Shown here: in pieces, positions 1 through 5,397 of the stretch
Position numbering within the stretch: the first letter of the stretch is position 1
Layout: each line of letters starts with the position of its first letter
Assembly: GCA_026416355.1 (NCBI GenBank)
Contig: JAOAFH010000110.1
Location: 1-6,296 of the forward strand
DNA: 6,296 bases
Reading direction: 5' to 3'
Source: Clostridiales bacterium
Lineage (GTDB): Bacteria; Bacillota; Clostridia; Clostridiales; Caloramatoraceae
The notes under the pieces: generated by a model
Seen by the model: only the letters and a program-made list of their open reading frames with translations
Database searches by the model: none
What the model was told of the DNA's origin: nothing
Position numbers and translations under genes: made by a program

Positions 1-34
1 TTTACTGGTAGCTATATCACATATAACATTTGAA

Positions 35-78
35 AAAGCGACATTCCCCACTTTTTATAGTGGCGAGAATGTCGCTTT
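35..78. terminator. Two-part hairpin terminator of the 77-589 gene, possibly bidirectional
   Basis: Twelve bases at 35-46 pair perfectly with 67-78. Inside, after a small asymmetric internal loop, CCACT (48-52) pairs with AGTGG (59-63) around a six-base loop. On the minus strand the stem runs into a T tract (complement of 33-37), as expected for an intrinsic terminator of the minus-strand gene that ends at 77. On the plus strand the stem is followed by a T/A-rich tail, so it could also stop a gene entering from the left. The stop codon of the minus-strand gene (79-77) overlaps the base of the stem. Confidence 0.85.
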
Positions 79-589
79 ATTTATAATTACCTAATGTGAC
101 CTCATCTATAAGCCAGCAATCATCAATTTTTCTAACTATTAAAGTAATCGAACGCCTTGCTGCAACACCTTTAGATATAACTTCAGCACTTGTTATTTCA
201 ATTATTTCACCTTCAACTTTATAGGTGTTTTTATCTGTTTTAGTTACAGTTTTTATTTCAATTCTATCAGGCCATGGACTAGATGTGAGTCTTCCAGGAG
301 CTTTTGATGGATCTTTTATCCATTCTTTTAAAAGCCTTTGAGTTATATAATTGCTATAGTTATCTTTGATACTTTTAATTAATATTTCTTGAGAAGCTAA
401 AAGAGAGACATTCTTAAGTTTTTTACCAAAAATATAAACTACTTTGATGACTTGATATTCTTCAAAGTTATTTAGGGTTTCATTTATATGATAAGCTTTG
501 TAAATTGGTATGGTGTAGTTTTTAGCATTAACATTGAATATGATAGTAGTTATAAAAATACTTAGTGCAATCAATATTGCCTTTTTCAT
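77..589 (-). CDS. Small exported protein of unknown function
   Basis: This encodes 170 residues. The N-terminus is a typical Sec signal peptide: lysines at 2-3, a hydrophobic stretch at about 4-19, and a probable signal peptidase I site after VNA (20-22). There is no lipobox cysteine, so the mature protein of about 148 residues is probably released or loosely attached at the cell surface. The C-terminal half (about 105-165) alternates charged and hydrophobic residues in strands, ending in a segment around DDCWLIDEV (156-164). That pattern recalls the small NTF2-like or DUF4829-like secreted proteins of Firmicutes, but this is only a resemblance. A conspicuous motif is PGRLTSSPWPDR (98-109). 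I do not recognise a catalytic site. The ATG at 589 follows a strong TAGGAGG site (599-593). The gene is transcribed away from the ECF transporter gene and has its own terminator, so it is probably monocistronic. Confidence 0.8.
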   Translation of the reverse strand: MKKAILIALSIFITTIIFNVNAKNYTIPIYKAYHINETLNNFEEYQVIKVVYIFGKKLKNVSLLASQEILIKSIKDNYSNYITQRLLKEWIKDPSKAPGRLTSSPWPDRIEIKTVTKTDKNTYKVEGEIIEITSAEVISKGVAARRSITLIVRKIDDCWLIDEVTLGNYK

Positions 590-756
590 ATGGCCTCCTA
601 TGAAATTATTTTAGATTATTAGTAATATTATTTTGTTGTTTTAAATAAATAATACTGTTATCATTTATAAATTTAAAAGACTAAATCAAGAAAAATGTTT
701 CATTATTAACTAAAAAATAGTAATATTTAATAAGAAAAATAATAGTCATACAACTT

Positions 757-766
757 AAGGGGAGGT
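757..766 (+). promoter_or_regulatory. Strong ribosome binding site fixing a GTG start
   Basis: AAGGGGAGGT lies six bases before GTG at 773. No in-frame ATG occurs near it, so this site decides the start of the ECF S-component gene. Confidence 0.8.
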
Positions 767-772
767 AATATT

Positions 773-1303
773 GTGGATAACAAAACTAATAAAATAGTTT
801 ATTCAGCACTATTTTTGGCAATTGCTATAACGTTTCAAACATTAGGTAGAAACATACCACAAATCAATCAATTTCTAGTTGGTCCAATTATTAATAGTAT
901 TTTGATTTTGACAACTTTTATATGTGGTATGTGGTGGGGTATAGGAGTAGGAATATTAACACCTCTTTTAGCTTGGTTTGTAGGTCAACTAGCAACACCA
1001 TTGGCTCCATTTATACCTTTTATAATGGTAGGTAATATAATCTATGTATTTATATTTGCACTATTTATGAAAGGGGAATTGGTTAAAAAGTCTATTGGTA
1101 TTTTATTTGGAGCAATATTAAAGTTCGCATTTTTATCCATAGCTTCAACAAAATTAATTATACTTATAGGAATAAAATTTCCACCTAAAATTGCTAAGGC
1201 ATTGGCTAATAGTATGAGTTTCCCTCAATTAATAACAGCTATTATAGGTGGAACCTTAGCATTGATACTTATAGAGTTATTAAGAAAAAGAAGAGTTATT
1301 TAA
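773..1303 (+). CDS. ECF transporter S component, substrate unknown
   Basis: This is a 176-residue, very hydrophobic protein with about six membrane helices (roughly 8-26, 35-54, 55-72, 78-98, 107-130 and 152-170) and a basic C-terminal tail (RKRR). Length, topology and conserved segments (GPIIN at 37-41, TPLLAW at 63-68, GQLATPLAPFIPF at 71-83) fit the substrate-binding S components of energy-coupling factor transporters, Pfam ECF_trnsprt type. Helix 1 carries an AxxxA motif (A12, A16), which in this class contacts the shared T subunit. S components bind a vitamin, cofactor precursor or metal in the membrane and use a common EcfA-EcfA'-EcfT module. No such module is present here, so this is probably a group II S component served by a module elsewhere. 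The GTG start at 773 follows AAGGGGAGGT (757-766) with six bases between. The substrate cannot be told from the sequence, and I saw no riboswitch in the 183-base upstream gap. Confidence 0.85.
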   Translation: MDNKTNKIVYSALFLAIAITFQTLGRNIPQINQFLVGPIINSILILTTFICGMWWGIGVGILTPLLAWFVGQLATPLAPFIPFIMVGNIIYVFIFALFMKGELVKKSIGILFGAILKFAFLSIASTKLIILIGIKFPPKIAKALANSMSFPQLITAIIGGTLALILIELLRKRRVI

Positions 1304-1354
1304 ATTAATTTCTGTAAGGATTAATGAGGTATTAGTTTATATAAATTGACAAAC

Positions 1355-1387
1355 AAAAACCACCTTGCTTTAAGCTAGGTGGTTTTT
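1355..1387. terminator. Bidirectional terminator between convergent genes
   Basis: Eleven bases at 1355-1365 (five A then CCACCT) pair with 1377-1387 (AGGTGG then five T). Above one mismatch, GCT (1367-1369) pairs with AGC (1373-1375), leaving a three-base loop. The stem has A on one side and T on the other, so it works as an intrinsic terminator on both strands. It ends just before the stop codon of the minus-strand aminotransferase gene (1392-1390) and about 50 bases after the ECF gene. Confidence 0.9.
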
Positions 1388-1389
1388 AC

Positions 1390-2214
1390 TTAAAAGTTAT
1401 ATGTGATATGGCTGCCAGCATTAATTAGCTTATCATATTCGGTCATGATGCTTTTTAATATAGCATTTCCTACGTTGTAAATGTAGTCATCAATATTTGA
1501 TATAGGAAGTACCTTTGGTGAAGTTCCCGTTAAAAAGCAAGCTTCAAATTCGCTAATTTGGCTTACCTTTATTTTATCTTCGACAATATCAAGCCCCAAT
1601 TTTTTTGCAATTTCAATAACCTTTATTCTAGTAATTCCAACTAAAACATCCTCTTTTGGTGCAGTATATAGTGTATTTTTCTTTATGAAAAATATATTTG
1701 AACGGCTTCCTTCTGTTATTTCATCAAAGTTATTTACAAGTATAGCCTCATATAGATTATTTTCTTCAAGGTGTTTGTTTATTTTCTCACGCAATGCAGA
1801 ATTTATAACCTTTGCATTAGGGTTTTCCCTTATTGCTTTATATAGTGTTGTTTTAACTCCTTTTTCATAATCATCATCTGATGGATAAACAGATTTTATA
1901 AAAAATAAATATATATCTGGATTATTAAAATTATTTACTACGATTTTTACATTATAATTTTGAATATCATTTAGTTTGGCTAGGTATATTATTTGATTTC
2001 TAATTTCCTCTAGTTCAATAGAAAATTTAATACCTAATATTTTTGCAGAATTATTTAGTCTTTCAATGTGGTCCTCTAAAAATACAGGTTTACCATTGAT
2101 TATTCTAATAACTTCATATATACTAGGAGATATTTCCTTATATATGTTATCAAAGTTACTTACACTATACTCATTGTTGTTGTGTAAAAAATATTTTAAA
2201 ATAGCTTCTCCCAT
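1390..2214 (-). CDS. Class IV PLP-dependent aminotransferase (D-AAT/IlvE/PabC superfamily)
   Basis: This encodes 274 residues, the usual length for fold-type IV enzymes, which are D-amino-acid or branched-chain aminotransferases or aminodeoxychorismate lyase. Family landmarks appear in order: YEVIRI (33-38), the HIERL segment (49-53) followed by SA, the PLP-binding lysine K135 in NAKVIN, E168 in TEGSRSNIF (the acid that contacts the pyridine nitrogen), the VGITR phosphate-binding turn (192-196) and the TGTSP loop (229-233). K135 lies 21 residues before the glutamate of YEAIL, the same spacing as in Bacillus D-amino-acid aminotransferase as I recall it. YEV is more like D-AAT than the FEG of typical branched-chain enzymes. 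The glycine-rich RGxxFGDG segment that normally precedes YE/FE is absent, so the substrate is uncertain. I chose ATG 2214 because GAGGTG (2226-2221) sits six bases upstream. The in-frame GTG at 2223 lies inside that site. No amino-acid biosynthesis neighbours are present. Confidence 0.87.
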   Translation of the reverse strand: MGEAILKYFLHNNNEYSVSNFDNIYKEISPSIYEVIRIINGKPVFLEDHIERLNNSAKILGIKFSIELEEIRNQIIYLAKLNDIQNYNVKIVVNNFNNPDIYLFFIKSVYPSDDDYEKGVKTTLYKAIRENPNAKVINSALREKINKHLEENNLYEAILVNNFDEITEGSRSNIFFIKKNTLYTAPKEDVLVGITRIKVIEIAKKLGLDIVEDKIKVSQISEFEACFLTGTSPKVLPISNIDDYIYNVGNAILKSIMTEYDKLINAGSHITYNF

Positions 2215-2220
2215 TAAAAT

Positions 2221-2226
2221 CACCTC
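2221..2226 (-). promoter_or_regulatory. Ribosome binding site that decides the aminotransferase start
   Basis: GAGGTG, read on the minus strand, lies six bases before ATG at 2214. The longer reading frame would start at GTG 2223, which is part of this site and so is unlikely to be used. Confidence 0.75.
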
Positions 2227-2233
2227 GAAAGAT

Positions 2234-2262
2234 ATTTTACACTATAATTATTTTGATTGCAA
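2234..2262 (-). promoter_or_regulatory. Possible sigma-A promoter of the aminotransferase gene
   Basis: On the minus strand TTGCAA (2262-2257) is followed after 17 bases by TAAAAT (2239-2234), five of six matches to the -10 consensus. Transcription would begin near 2227, giving a very short leader of about 13 bases that begins almost at the ribosome binding site. The fit is good but the region is AT-rich, so chance matches are likely. Confidence 0.4.
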
Positions 2263-2285
2263 AAGAAAGTGTATATAGATAATAT
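2257..2285 (+). promoter_or_regulatory. Possible sigma-A promoter for the micro-ORF and methyltransferase
   Basis: TTGCAA (2257-2262) is followed after 17 bases by TAATAT (2280-2285). A better -10 hexamer, TATAAT, occurs at 2288-2293 but has no matching -35 at normal spacing. Transcription would start near 2292-2300, upstream of the micro-ORF at 2319. Confidence 0.33.
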
Positions 2286-2318
2286 TATATAATAAGAATA
2301 AAATTAAAGGGTGATATT

Positions 2319-2357
2319 ATGTTTGATGAGTTAGATAAAAAGAAGGAAAAACATTAA
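2319..2357 (+). CDS. Candidate 12-codon leader micro-ORF upstream of the methyltransferase
   Basis: An ATG at 2319 preceded by AAAGGGTGAT (2306-2315) opens a frame for MFDELDKKKEKH, ending in TAA at 2355-2357, 27 bases before the methyltransferase ATG. The ribosome binding site and spacing are as good as those of several real genes here. The peptide is highly charged with no hydrophobic segment, so it does not look like a membrane or toxin peptide. It contains no run of one amino acid that would suggest classical attenuation. It could be a translated leader, the remnant of a longer gene, or chance. No comparison with related genomes was possible. Confidence 0.35.
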   Translation: MFDELDKKKEKH

Positions 2358-2384
2358 GTTTAGTTATATAAAAGGAGAGATACA

Positions 2385-3548
2385 ATGTACGATATAGTAT
2401 TAACTACAGCATTTGGTATTGAATCAGTTACAGCAAGTGAATTAAAATCACTAGGATATAGCGACTATAAGGTTGAAAATGGTAAGGTTACATTAAAGGG
2501 AAACGATGAGGATATAGCAAAACTTAATATGTATCTTAGAACAGCAGATAGAGTATATATTAAGTTAAATGAGTTTAGAGCCGAAACATTTGAAGACCTT
2601 TTTCAAGGAACACTATCAATAAACTTTCCAGATTTTCTTCCTAAAAATGCAAAGATGCACGTTATAGGTAAGTCAGTAAAATCAAAGCTTTTTAGTGTAT
2701 CAGACTGTCAGGCAATTGTTAAAAAGGCAGTTGTAGAATCAATGAAAAGAAAATATAAAACCGATTGGTTTTCAGAGGATGGGCCTACATATAAAATAGA
2801 AGTTGCGTTACTTAAGGATATTGCAACAATAAGCCTTGATACATCAGGAATAGGGCTTCATAAAAGAGGATATAGAACAATGTCAGGGGAAGCTCCACTT
2901 AAGGAGACATTGGCAGCTGCAATGGTTCTTTTGAGCAAATGGACTCCTGATAGACAGCTAATTGACCCATTCTGTGGTTCAGGAACTATTTTAATTGAGG
3001 CAGCGTTAATAGGAAAAAATATTGCTCCAGGGTTAAATAGAAGTTTTGATGCAGAGTCATGGGCTCATATAAATAAAAAAATATGGACTAACATTAGAGA
3101 AAAGGCTAAAAATGAAGTTAATAACTTGGAGTTTAAATTGCTTGGCCAAGATATAGATGGAAGAGTATTGAAGGTTGCAAGGGAAAACATAAAAAGAGCA
3201 GGTGTTGAAGATTTGGTTTTTGTTCAAAAGCTTCCTATGGAGGAGTTAGCATCTAAGAAAAAATATGGCTGCATAATTTGTAACCCACCTTATGGAGAGA
3301 GAATAGGTGAGCTAAGGGAAGTTGAAAAGCTTTATAGAAGAATGGGAGAGACATTTAAAAATCTTGATTCTTGGTCATATTTTATTCTTACAAACCACCT
3401 AGAGTTTGAAAAGCTATTCGGTAAAAAGGCAGACAAAAATAGAAAGCTATATAACGGAAAATTGCTTTGTTATTTATACCAATACTTTGGACCACTACCT
3501 CCTAAAAAAAGAGAATATGAAAATATAACTTATGGTGAAAATAGCTAA
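2385..3548 (+). CDS. THUMP-domain class I rRNA guanine-N2 methyltransferase (RlmL/YpsC family)
   Basis: This 387-residue protein matches the length of Bacillus YpsC and the N-terminal half of E. coli RlmL, the 23S rRNA m2G2445 enzyme. A ferredoxin-like segment and THUMP RNA-binding domain occupy about 1-155. The linker carries GIGLHKRGYR (155-164), characteristic of this family. The Rossmann methyltransferase domain follows: S-adenosylmethionine motif I DPFCGSGT (194-201), the acidic loop GQDIDG (254-259) and catalytic motif IV NPPYGER (300-306), the N/D-PP-Y/F signature of enzymes that methylate exocyclic amino groups. It lacks the second, RlmK-like methyltransferase domain found in the gammaproteobacterial fusion. 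It should act on 23S rRNA in the cytoplasm; the exact nucleotide is inferred from the family. ATG 2385 follows AAAGGAGA (2371-2378). No terminator is visible after the stop, so some transcripts may run into the next gene. Confidence 0.93.
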   Translation: MYDIVLTTAFGIESVTASELKSLGYSDYKVENGKVTLKGNDEDIAKLNMYLRTADRVYIKLNEFRAETFEDLFQGTLSINFPDFLPKNAKMHVIGKSVKSKLFSVSDCQAIVKKAVVESMKRKYKTDWFSEDGPTYKIEVALLKDIATISLDTSGIGLHKRGYRTMSGEAPLKETLAAAMVLLSKWTPDRQLIDPFCGSGTILIEAALIGKNIAPGLNRSFDAESWAHINKKIWTNIREKAKNEVNNLEFKLLGQDIDGRVLKVARENIKRAGVEDLVFVQKLPMEELASKKKYGCIICNPPYGERIGELREVEKLYRRMGETFKNLDSWSYFILTNHLEFEKLFGKKADKNRKLYNGKLLCYLYQYFGPLPPKKREYENITYGENS

Positions 3549-3581
3549 TTATAAAAAATTATAATATTAAAATTTTCGTTA

Positions 3582-3610
3582 TTGAATGTATGTTATTAAA
3601 CTGATATAAT
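3582..3610 (+). promoter_or_regulatory. Near-consensus extended -10 sigma-A promoter
   Basis: TTGAAT (3582-3587), a 17-base spacer, then a perfect TATAAT (3605-3610) preceded by TGA (3602-3604), forming an extended -10 element. Transcription should start near 3617. This falls at or just after the GTG at 3616 that opens the longest reading frame, so the real start of the downstream gene must lie further on. Confidence 0.75.
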
Positions 3611-3641
3611 ATAAAGTGCTTTTTTTAAAAAGAATAAAATT

Positions 3642-3646
3642 AGGAG
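3642..3646 (+). promoter_or_regulatory. Ribosome binding site that decides the P-loop protein start
   Basis: AGGAG lies eight bases before GTG at 3655. GTG at 3646 overlaps the site and GTG at 3616 coincides with the predicted transcription start, so 3655 is the best supported start. Confidence 0.7.
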
Positions 3647-3654
3647 TGAGTGAA

Positions 3655-4233
3655 GTGCCTGTAAGAATAGCAATTATTGGTGGCCCAAGATGTGGAAAAA
3701 CAACTTTGATACAATATTTATACGCAGAAATGAAGATAATGGGACTAAATGTAGGATGTGCAACAGAATATTCAACAGAATATTTAAAAGACAAGGGAAT
3801 GATTGAGCATCTTTCAGAGCAATATGGCATTTATTTAGGTCAGGCTAGATTGGAAAACGAATTAGAAGTTTATGATTATGCTCTTACAGACTATGCAACA
3901 TTCCTTCCATACATATACGGAAGGTTCATGCTTGGGAATAAAAAAAGAACAGTAAAAGAAATTGAAATACTAAAGGATTTATATGCACTTGCATTAAGAG
4001 ACTTACCAAAGTATGATTACATCTTTTTCTTACCAAGAGAATTTGGTTATGAAAGAGATGGCGTAAGATGGCAAGATGAAACAACAGCAATAAAGGTAGA
4101 TGAGGCTATAAAGCATTTCCTAGATGCTGAAAATGTTCAATATACAATTTTAGATGGTTCAACTAAAAATAGAGCTAAAAAGATATTTGAAATAATTGGA
4201 TTGAGTAAAAGTAAAGAAGAAAAGGGAGCATAA
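3655..4233 (+). CDS. NadR/AAA_28-like P-loop kinase or ATPase, substrate unknown
   Basis: The 192-residue protein begins almost directly with a beta strand and Walker A motif, GGPRCGKT (9-16), with K15 and T16 binding nucleotide phosphates. Other features fit the small P-loop kinases related to the NadR ribosylnicotinamide kinase domain (AAA_28): the ATEYSTEYL segment after strand 2 (36-44), an aspartate followed by threonine in DYATF (79-83) ahead of PYIYG, and a lid-like RDGVRW (134-139). A nucleoside or small-metabolite kinase is plausible; the substrate is unknown. There is no helix-turn-helix or adenylyltransferase domain as in full NadR. I chose GTG 3655 because AGGAG (3642-3646) lies eight bases upstream and the predicted transcript begins near 3617, which rules out GTG 3616. 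The gene has its own promoter and terminator, so it is likely monocistronic. The tail (182-192) is lysine-rich. Confidence 0.8.
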   Translation: MPVRIAIIGGPRCGKTTLIQYLYAEMKIMGLNVGCATEYSTEYLKDKGMIEHLSEQYGIYLGQARLENELEVYDYALTDYATFLPYIYGRFMLGNKKRTVKEIEILKDLYALALRDLPKYDYIFFLPREFGYERDGVRWQDETTAIKVDEAIKHFLDAENVQYTILDGSTKNRAKKIFEIIGLSKSKEEKGA

Positions 4234-4269
4234 TATTTAAATTTGCTAGCTAAAACAAGAGTTATATAA

Positions 4270-4322
4270 AAAGGTACCATGAACATAATCAATGTAAAAA
4301 ATTATATGTTCATGGTACTTTT
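4270..4322. terminator. Strong long-stem terminator after the P-loop gene
   Basis: Fourteen bases at 4274-4287 pair perfectly with 4305-4318. They are extended by a G-T pair (4273/4319) and three A-T pairs (4270-4272 with 4320-4322), giving an 18-pair stem around a 17-base A-rich loop. The plus strand continues TTTTGTTTT. The minus strand also has a T run after the stem, so it may act both ways. It ends the transcript of the 3655-4233 gene and insulates the dehydrogenase. Confidence 0.85.
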
Positions 4323-4390
4323 GTTTTAAGTGAGAAATCTTTGTTTATAAATTTTTGAATTAATTATTATGGTTTAGTAATAAATTTTAG

Positions 4391-4396
4391 TATAAT
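4391..4396 (+). promoter_or_regulatory. Possible -10 element of the dehydrogenase gene
   Basis: A perfect TATAAT lies just before the ribosome binding site. No good -35 hexamer stands 16-18 bases upstream (TTGAAT at 4355-4360 is too far). Transcription from it would begin near 4403, leaving a leader of about 16 bases. The strong terminator at 4270-4322 means some promoter must lie in 4323-4403. Confidence 0.35.
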
Positions 4397-4402
4397 TGAA
4401 TT

Positions 4403-4413
4403 AAGGGAGGTGG
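4403..4413 (+). promoter_or_regulatory. Ribosome binding site that decides the dehydrogenase start
   Basis: AAGGGAGGTGG contains the GTG at 4410 that would open the longest frame, so that codon is unlikely to initiate. The next in-frame candidates are TTG 4416 (five bases after GGAGG) and GTG 4419 (eight bases). I prefer 4419, giving a protein that begins MLKALFTYDYG. Confidence 0.65.
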
Positions 4414-4418
4414 TTTTG

Positions 4419-5363
4419 GTGTTAAAGGCACTTTTTACATACGATTATGGAAAAGATAAGATGAAAATGATTGAGGATTTAGGGTATGAAGTTATACTTA
4501 GAGATGAAAGTAAAGTTGTGTTTGAAGAAAGTTTTAGGGATGTTGATGTTTTGGTTTGTTATAATCCTTTTTCTACTTTAGACATAAGCCAAATGGAAAA
4601 GCTAAAGTGGATACAGCTATCAAGCATTGGAATAGACCAAATACCAAAGGATATAGTATTTTCTAAAAATATAATTGTAACCAACAATAAAGGTGGATAT
4701 AGCATTCCTATGGGAGAATGGATAGTTTTAAAAATTCTTGAGATGATTAAAAATAGCAGAGAGTTTTATGAAAAACAAAAGGCGAAAATATGGAAGATGG
4801 ATACTAGCCTTTTAGAGCTTTATAGTAAAACAATTGGATTTATTGGAACAGGAACAATAGCAGTCGAGGCTGCAAAAAGATTAAAGGGTTTTGATGTTAA
4901 AATACTTGGAGTTAATACTAACGGTAGAGATGTTGAATATTTTGATAAGTGTTATAAAATGGACAATATAAAGGAAATGCTCTCATTATGTGATGTTGTT
5001 GTGGTATCAATTCCATATACAAAAGAAACTCATTATCTGTTAGATGGTAGTTTGATGGATTGTATGAAGGATGGAGTTTATTTAGTAAACATAGCAAGGG
5101 GAAGTGTAATAAATACCAGTGATTTAATAGAAAAAATAAAGCAAGGCAAAATTAAAAAAGCTGCCCTTGATGTATTTGAAGAAGAGCCTCTTCCAAAAGA
5201 CAACCCTCTTTGGGAAATGGATGAGATACTTCTTACTCCACACAATTCATGGATTTCCGAAAAAAGAAATCAAAGAAGATTTGAGCTTATATACAACAAT
5301 ATGAAGAGATACATTGAAAAAAGTGAACTAATAAACGTAGTAGATATTCTAAGGGGGTACTAA
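4419..5363 (+). CDS. D-isomer-specific 2-hydroxyacid dehydrogenase
   Basis: This encodes 314 residues, the normal length for NAD(P)-dependent D-2-hydroxyacid dehydrogenases (phosphoglycerate, glyoxylate/hydroxypyruvate and D-lactate dehydrogenase relatives). The N- and C-terminal segments form the catalytic domain, and about 95-280 the nucleotide-binding domain with GTGTIA (143-148). The catalytic triad is intact: R227 in NIARG, E256 in DVFEEEP and H275 in TPHNSW. It should reduce a 2-keto acid to the D-hydroxy acid, or the reverse, in the cytoplasm. There is no C-terminal ACT domain, so it is not a long-type regulated SerA. The end of the second Rossmann strand reads GVNTNGR (164-170), with no acidic residue at the usual NAD-selecting position. 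This leaves NADP(H) use possible. No serine, glyoxylate or peptidoglycan genes adjoin it, so the substrate is unknown. It converges on gerQ across a shared terminator. Confidence 0.9.
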   Translation: MLKALFTYDYGKDKMKMIEDLGYEVILRDESKVVFEESFRDVDVLVCYNPFSTLDISQMEKLKWIQLSSIGIDQIPKDIVFSKNIIVTNNKGGYSIPMGEWIVLKILEMIKNSREFYEKQKAKIWKMDTSLLELYSKTIGFIGTGTIAVEAAKRLKGFDVKILGVNTNGRDVEYFDKCYKMDNIKEMLSLCDVVVVSIPYTKETHYLLDGSLMDCMKDGVYLVNIARGSVINTSDLIEKIKQGKIKKAALDVFEEEPLPKDNPLWEMDEILLTPHNSWISEKRNQRRFELIYNNMKRYIEKSELINVVDILRGY

Positions 5364-5396
5364 AAAAATTGGCTGTGTTAACACAGCCAATTTTTT
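5363..5396. terminator. Perfect 34-base palindromic bidirectional terminator
   Basis: Bases 5363-5379 are the exact reverse complement of 5380-5396: six A, TTGGCTGTG, and a TTAA centre, then the mirror ending in six T. It acts as an intrinsic terminator on both strands, between the dehydrogenase stop codon (5361-5363) and the gerQ stop codon (5400-5398). It overlaps the last base of the former and ends one base before the latter. Confidence 0.93.
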
Positions 5397-5397
5397 A

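Noticed and set aside
590..772. Possible riboswitch or divergent promoters in the 183-base gap before the ECF gene
   Set aside because: The gap is nearly all A/T with no G-C helices or conserved aptamer motifs. Only weak hexamer matches (for example TTGTTG at 633-638) occur, at a level expected by chance.
1685..1870. 61-codon plus-strand frame
   Set aside because: It lies wholly antisense inside the aminotransferase gene, has no ribosome binding site of note and its product resembles nothing.
2066..2278. 70-codon plus-strand frame
   Set aside because: It is antisense to the aminotransferase N-terminus and runs through its promoter region; the conserved motifs belong to the opposite strand.
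3549..3575. AT-only inverted repeat after the methyltransferase, considered as a terminator
   Set aside because: The pairing is ATTATAA with TTATAAT only, with no G-C pairs, too weak for an intrinsic terminator.
3579..3830. 83-codon minus-strand frame
   Set aside because: It is antisense to the P-loop protein, including its Walker A region, and no ribosome site or family resemblance supports it.
4234..4330. The long hairpin as part of a T-box or other leader riboswitch for the dehydrogenase
   Set aside because: There is no T-box consensus or upstream aptamer; the hairpin follows directly after a gene and has a normal T-rich tail, so a simple terminator explains it.
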